Assembly: GCA_036389695.1 (NCBI GenBank)
Contig: DASVWG010000049.1
Span: 1-7,330 of the forward strand
Direction of reading: 5' to 3'
Origin: JALZHR01 sp036389695
GTDB taxonomy: Bacteria > Acidobacteriota > Blastocatellia > Pyrinomonadales > Pyrinomonadaceae
Length of the DNA stretch: 7,330 nt
The translations under genes were made by a program, and so were the position numbers. The notes beneath the pieces were generated by a model, which was given only the letters and a program-made list of their open reading frames with translations, searched no databases and had not been told where the DNA came from. This document shows positions 5,331-7,330 of the stretch, one piece after another. The stretch's first letter is position 1, and every line of letters begins with the position of its first letter.

Positions 5331-5618
5331 ATGGGACTTTTCAGTATCTTCAAACAAAAGAAAAACGTCGATTTGGAAACGGAGCGGCGCGAGCGTCTGC
5401 GGGAAAAGGGCAGAATCTGCGACGGCACGATTATCGACAGCGAAACCGGCGCGCAGGGCGAAATCGTTTTTTACGTTTACAGCGTTCACGGCGTGGATTT
5501 CGAATCTTCCGAGCTTTTGAGCGAAGAACAATTATTAGACCCTTTAAAATACGCGCCCGGCGCAAAAGTCGGCGTGCGCTACGACCCGAAAAATCACGGG
5601 AATTCGATGCTGGTTTAG
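5331..5618 (+). CDS. Small DUF3592-like hypothetical protein
   Basis: A 95-residue protein beginning two bases after the previous stop codon (TAAATATG), so probably translated by coupling. The first 27 residues are strongly charged. The rest has an alternating beta-type pattern: ICDGTIIDSETG, then EIVFYVYSVHGVDFESSELL, and finally YAPGAKVGVRYDPKNHGNSMLV. The ending 'PG-x-V-x-VRYDP' is typical of DUF3592-type domains, which usually lie next to membrane helices; no such helix is present here. Function unknown. It could be a soluble partner of the upstream membrane protein, which is only a positional guess. Confidence 0.75.
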   Translation: MGLFSIFKQKKNVDLETERRERLREKGRICDGTIIDSETGAQGEIVFYVYSVHGVDFESSELLSEEQLLDPLKYAPGAKVGVRYDPKNHGNSMLV

Positions 5619-5717
5619 TCCTTTGTCCTTCGTCCTTTGTCCTTTGCCGGTTGAGCAAAGTTCAAGAATATAGTTTTTATTCAACTTGCGAAGGACGAAG
5701 GACAAAGGACGAAGGAC
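5618..5717. repeat. Inverted heptamer array D (GTCCTTY family)
   Basis: Left arm: GTCCTTT, GTCCTTC, GTCCTTT, GTCCTTT (5618-5645), its first G being the last base of the upstream TAG. The right arm has four inverted units at 5690-5717, separated by a 44-nt spacer. Bases 5622-5644 and 5698-5720 pair almost perfectly. The right arm supplies the GAAGGA that serves as ribosome binding site for the next gene. The same heptamer occurs inside chrA at 183-210. Confidence 0.88.
5711..5716 (+). promoter_or_regulatory. Shine-Dalgarno of accC embedded in a heptamer unit
   Basis: GAAGGA is placed 9 nt before the ATG at 5726 and belongs to the last inverted heptamer of array D. If the array folds, this site is base-paired with the left arm, which would hide it from ribosomes. 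Confidence 0.55.
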
Positions 5718-5725
5718 AAAATTTT

Positions 5726-7243
5726 ATGTTTCAGAAAATTTTAATCGCCAATCGCGGCGAAATCGCCTGTCGAGTAATTCGCGCCTGCCGCGATATGCAA
5801 ATCAAAACCGTCGCCGTTTATTCGGAAGCCGATAAAAACGCGCTGCACGTGCGCATGGCGGACGAGGCTTATTTTATCGGCGCGCCGCCGTCAAATGAAA
5901 GCTATCTGCGCTGGGAAAAAATTATCGACGTCGCGAAAAAATCGGGCGCGGAAGCCGTTCATCCGGGTTACGGTTTTCTGTCGGAAAACGCCGAATTCGT
6001 GCGGCAGGTAAACGCCGAAGGAATAAAATTTATCGGACCTTCGCCGGAAGCGATGGAAGCGATGGGCGGAAAAATCTCGGCGCGGAAAATCGCGATTGAA
6101 GCGGGCGTTCCCGTCGTTCCCGGCACGGTCGAGCCTTTGCAGTCGGCGGAAGAAGCTGCGGAAGTCGCAAAAAGTTTCGGCTTTCCCGTGATGCTCAAAG
6201 CTTCGGCGGGCGGCGGCGGCAAGGGAATGCGGTTTGTCGAAAACGAAAACGATTTGAAATCCGCGCTGGAAACCGCGCAGAGCGAAGCTATGGCGGCGTT
6301 TGGCGACGCGAGCGTGTATGTCGAAAAAGCGATTGTGCGCCCGCGCCACATAGAGATTCAGGTTTTTTCCGACACGCACGGCAATCACGTTCATCTCGGC
6401 GAGCGCGAATGCTCGATTCAGCGCCGCCATCAGAAAGTTATCGAAGAATGTCCTTCGCCGATTAACGACGCGAATCTGCGCCAAAGAATGGGCGAGTGCG
6501 CCGTGAAAGTCGCGCGGGCGGTGAATTATGTCGGCGCGGGAACGGTCGAATTTCTCGTTTCGGACGAGACGCGCGAATTTTATTTTCTGGAGATGAACAC
6601 GCGCCTGCAAGTCGAGCATCCGGTCACGGAATTGGTGACGGGAATCGACCTTGTGCGCGAGCAGATTCGCGTCGCGTGGGGCGAGACGCTTTCGTTCCGG
6701 CAGGAAGACGTCACGTGGAACGGTCACGCCATCGAATGCCGCGTTTACGCCGAAGACCCGGAAAATAATTTTCTGCCTTCGCCCGGGCGCATTACGCGTC
6801 TGCGCGTGCCGCACGGGAACGGCGTGCGCGACGACGGCGGCATTTACGAAGGCGCGGAAGTCTCGATTTATTACGACCCGATGATTTCCAAATTCGCCGC
6901 TTACGGCAAAACCAGAGCGGAAGCGATTGACCGCCTGCGGCGCGCTCTGGCGGAATACGAAGTCGGCGGAATCAAGACGACTCTCGGGTTTTTCCGCGAG
7001 ATTGTTGCGGACAAAGAATTTATCGAAGGAAATCTGGACACGGGTTTTATCTCGCGCTGGCAGGAAAGACGCGTGCGCGCGGAAGCGACTGAAATTGAAA
7101 AAGATTTGGCGCTGGTTGCGGCGGCGCTCGCCTATGCCGATAAGCAAAAAACGGTTTCGACGAAGACGAACGGAGATTCGCCGCAGCAGGTGAGCCGCTG
7201 GGTGTCGGCGGGCAGAAAGGCTCTGTTGACCAGCCGTTTATAA
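5726..7243 (+). CDS. accC: Biotin carboxylase subunit of acetyl-/acyl-CoA carboxylase
   Basis: ATP-dependent carboxylation of the biotin carried on its partner protein, first half-reaction of acyl-CoA carboxylases. Start at ATG 5726 gives MFQKILIANRGEIACRVIRA, the canonical N terminus; a TTG frame from 5651 would only translate the heptamer repeat. Domains: pre-ATP-grasp (1-115) with VHPGYGFLSENAEF (78-91); ATP-grasp with K116, K158 and GGGGKGMR (162-169); RECSIQRRHQKVIEE (227-241, with C229 and K237); E275, E289, and NTRLQVEHP (291-299) with R293, Q295 and E297; C-terminal domain with R339 and YDPMISK (383-389). All key residues are present. At 505 residues it exceeds E. coli AccC (449) by a tail ending in SRWVSAGRKALL, as in propionyl- or methylcrotonyl-type subunits, so the acyl-CoA substrate is open. 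Preceded by a heptamer-borne Shine-Dalgarno. Confidence 0.95.
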   Translation: MFQKILIANRGEIACRVIRACRDMQIKTVAVYSEADKNALHVRMADEAYFIGAPPSNESYLRWEKIIDVAKKSGAEAVHPGYGFLSENAEFVRQVNAEGIKFIGPSPEAMEAMGGKISARKIAIEAGVPVVPGTVEPLQSAEEAAEVAKSFGFPVMLKASAGGGGKGMRFVENENDLKSALETAQSEAMAAFGDASVYVEKAIVRPRHIEIQVFSDTHGNHVHLGERECSIQRRHQKVIEECPSPINDANLRQRMGECAVKVARAVNYVGAGTVEFLVSDETREFYFLEMNTRLQVEHPVTELVTGIDLVREQIRVAWGETLSFRQEDVTWNGHAIECRVYAEDPENNFLPSPGRITRLRVPHGNGVRDDGGIYEGAEVSIYYDPMISKFAAYGKTRAEAIDRLRRALAEYEVGGIKTTLGFFREIVADKEFIEGNLDTGFISRWQERRVRAEATEIEKDLALVAAALAYADKQKTVSTKTNGDSPQQVSRWVSAGRKALLTSRL

Positions 7244-7303
7244 AAAAAGGAAGAATTAAATTTTACTCGCCGGAGTTTTGCAGTAATTATTTTTTATAAA
7301 TTT

Positions 7304-7308
7304 AAGGA
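7304..7308 (+). promoter_or_regulatory. Shine-Dalgarno of the gene at the right edge
   Basis: AAGGA lies 9 nt before the ATG at 7318 and supports that start. Confidence 0.5.
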
Positions 7309-7317
7309 AAATTGAAA

Positions 7318-7330
7318 ATGGAAGAATTTT
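7318..7330 (+). CDS. Start of a further gene (four codons visible)
   Basis: ATG with a well-placed AAGGA, then codons for M-E-E-F before the window ends. The gap to accC is 74 nt and contains no heptamer array. A biotin carrier or carboxyltransferase would fit the context, but nothing in the visible residues shows it. Confidence 0.4.

Noticed and set aside
5651..5725. N-terminal extension of accC from a TTG start
   Set aside because: The additional 25 residues come from the heptamer array and spacer, and biotin carboxylases normally begin at the KILIANRGEIA motif, which follows ATG 5726 directly.
5891..7147. Long antisense open frame opposite accC
   Set aside because: It mirrors the codon pattern of accC, is rich in Arg, His and Phe without recognisable domains, and is a shadow frame. 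The same holds for the minus-strand frame at 2680-3564 opposite pfkA.

Overview
The window looks like chromosomal DNA of a Gram-negative-type bacterium of moderate GC content. The protein styles (an actinobacterial-like 'GGEGT/PKTIDND' phosphofructokinase, a ChrA transporter, a PrdB/GrdB-like selenoprotein) and the many heptameric intergenic repeats would suit an acidobacterium of the Blastocatellia/Pyrinomonadaceae type. That placement is an inference from general appearance, not a database result.

Layout: positions 1-776 (minus strand) hold the N-terminal ~258 codons of a chromate-transporter-family protein (ChrA), leaving the window at the left edge. Positions 777-1179 form the divergent intergenic region. 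It contains a probable chrA promoter, a 223-bp palindromic element with perfect 20-bp inverted ends and a 7-bp direct duplication (a MITE-like insertion), and the leader of the next gene. From 1180 rightwards everything is on the plus strand: a peroxiredoxin, a PrdB/GrdB-family protein, 6-phosphofructokinase, GreA, a CDP-alcohol phosphatidyltransferase, a small PGPGW-like membrane protein, a small DUF3592-like protein, a biotin carboxylase subunit, and the first codons of one more gene at the right edge.

The main result is that the first two plus-strand genes are each interrupted by one in-frame UGA, exactly at the position where their families carry the catalytic Cys or Sec. The peroxiredoxin has it in the P-x-x-x-T-x-x-C motif (residue 46). 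The PrdB/GrdB-like protein has it four residues before the second active-site Cys (residue 143). Both are best read as selenoproteins, not pseudogenes, and a bacterial-SECIS-like hairpin lies about 20 nt downstream of each UGA. They sit back to back, and the peroxiredoxin has no Cys at all, so a tandem selenoprotein redox module is a reasonable hypothesis.

The second result is structural. Four intergenic gaps (after the peroxiredoxin, pfkA, greA and the DUF3592-like gene) each hold four tandem 7-nt units followed by an inverted array of four or five units. Each gap uses a different heptamer but the architecture is constant. The same heptamer family as the gap before accC also occurs in frame inside chrA, where it encodes a charged cytoplasmic linker.

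The remaining genes are housekeeping: glycolysis (PFK), transcript cleavage (GreA), phospholipid synthesis (CDP-alcohol phosphatidyltransferase) and acyl-CoA carboxylation (AccC).
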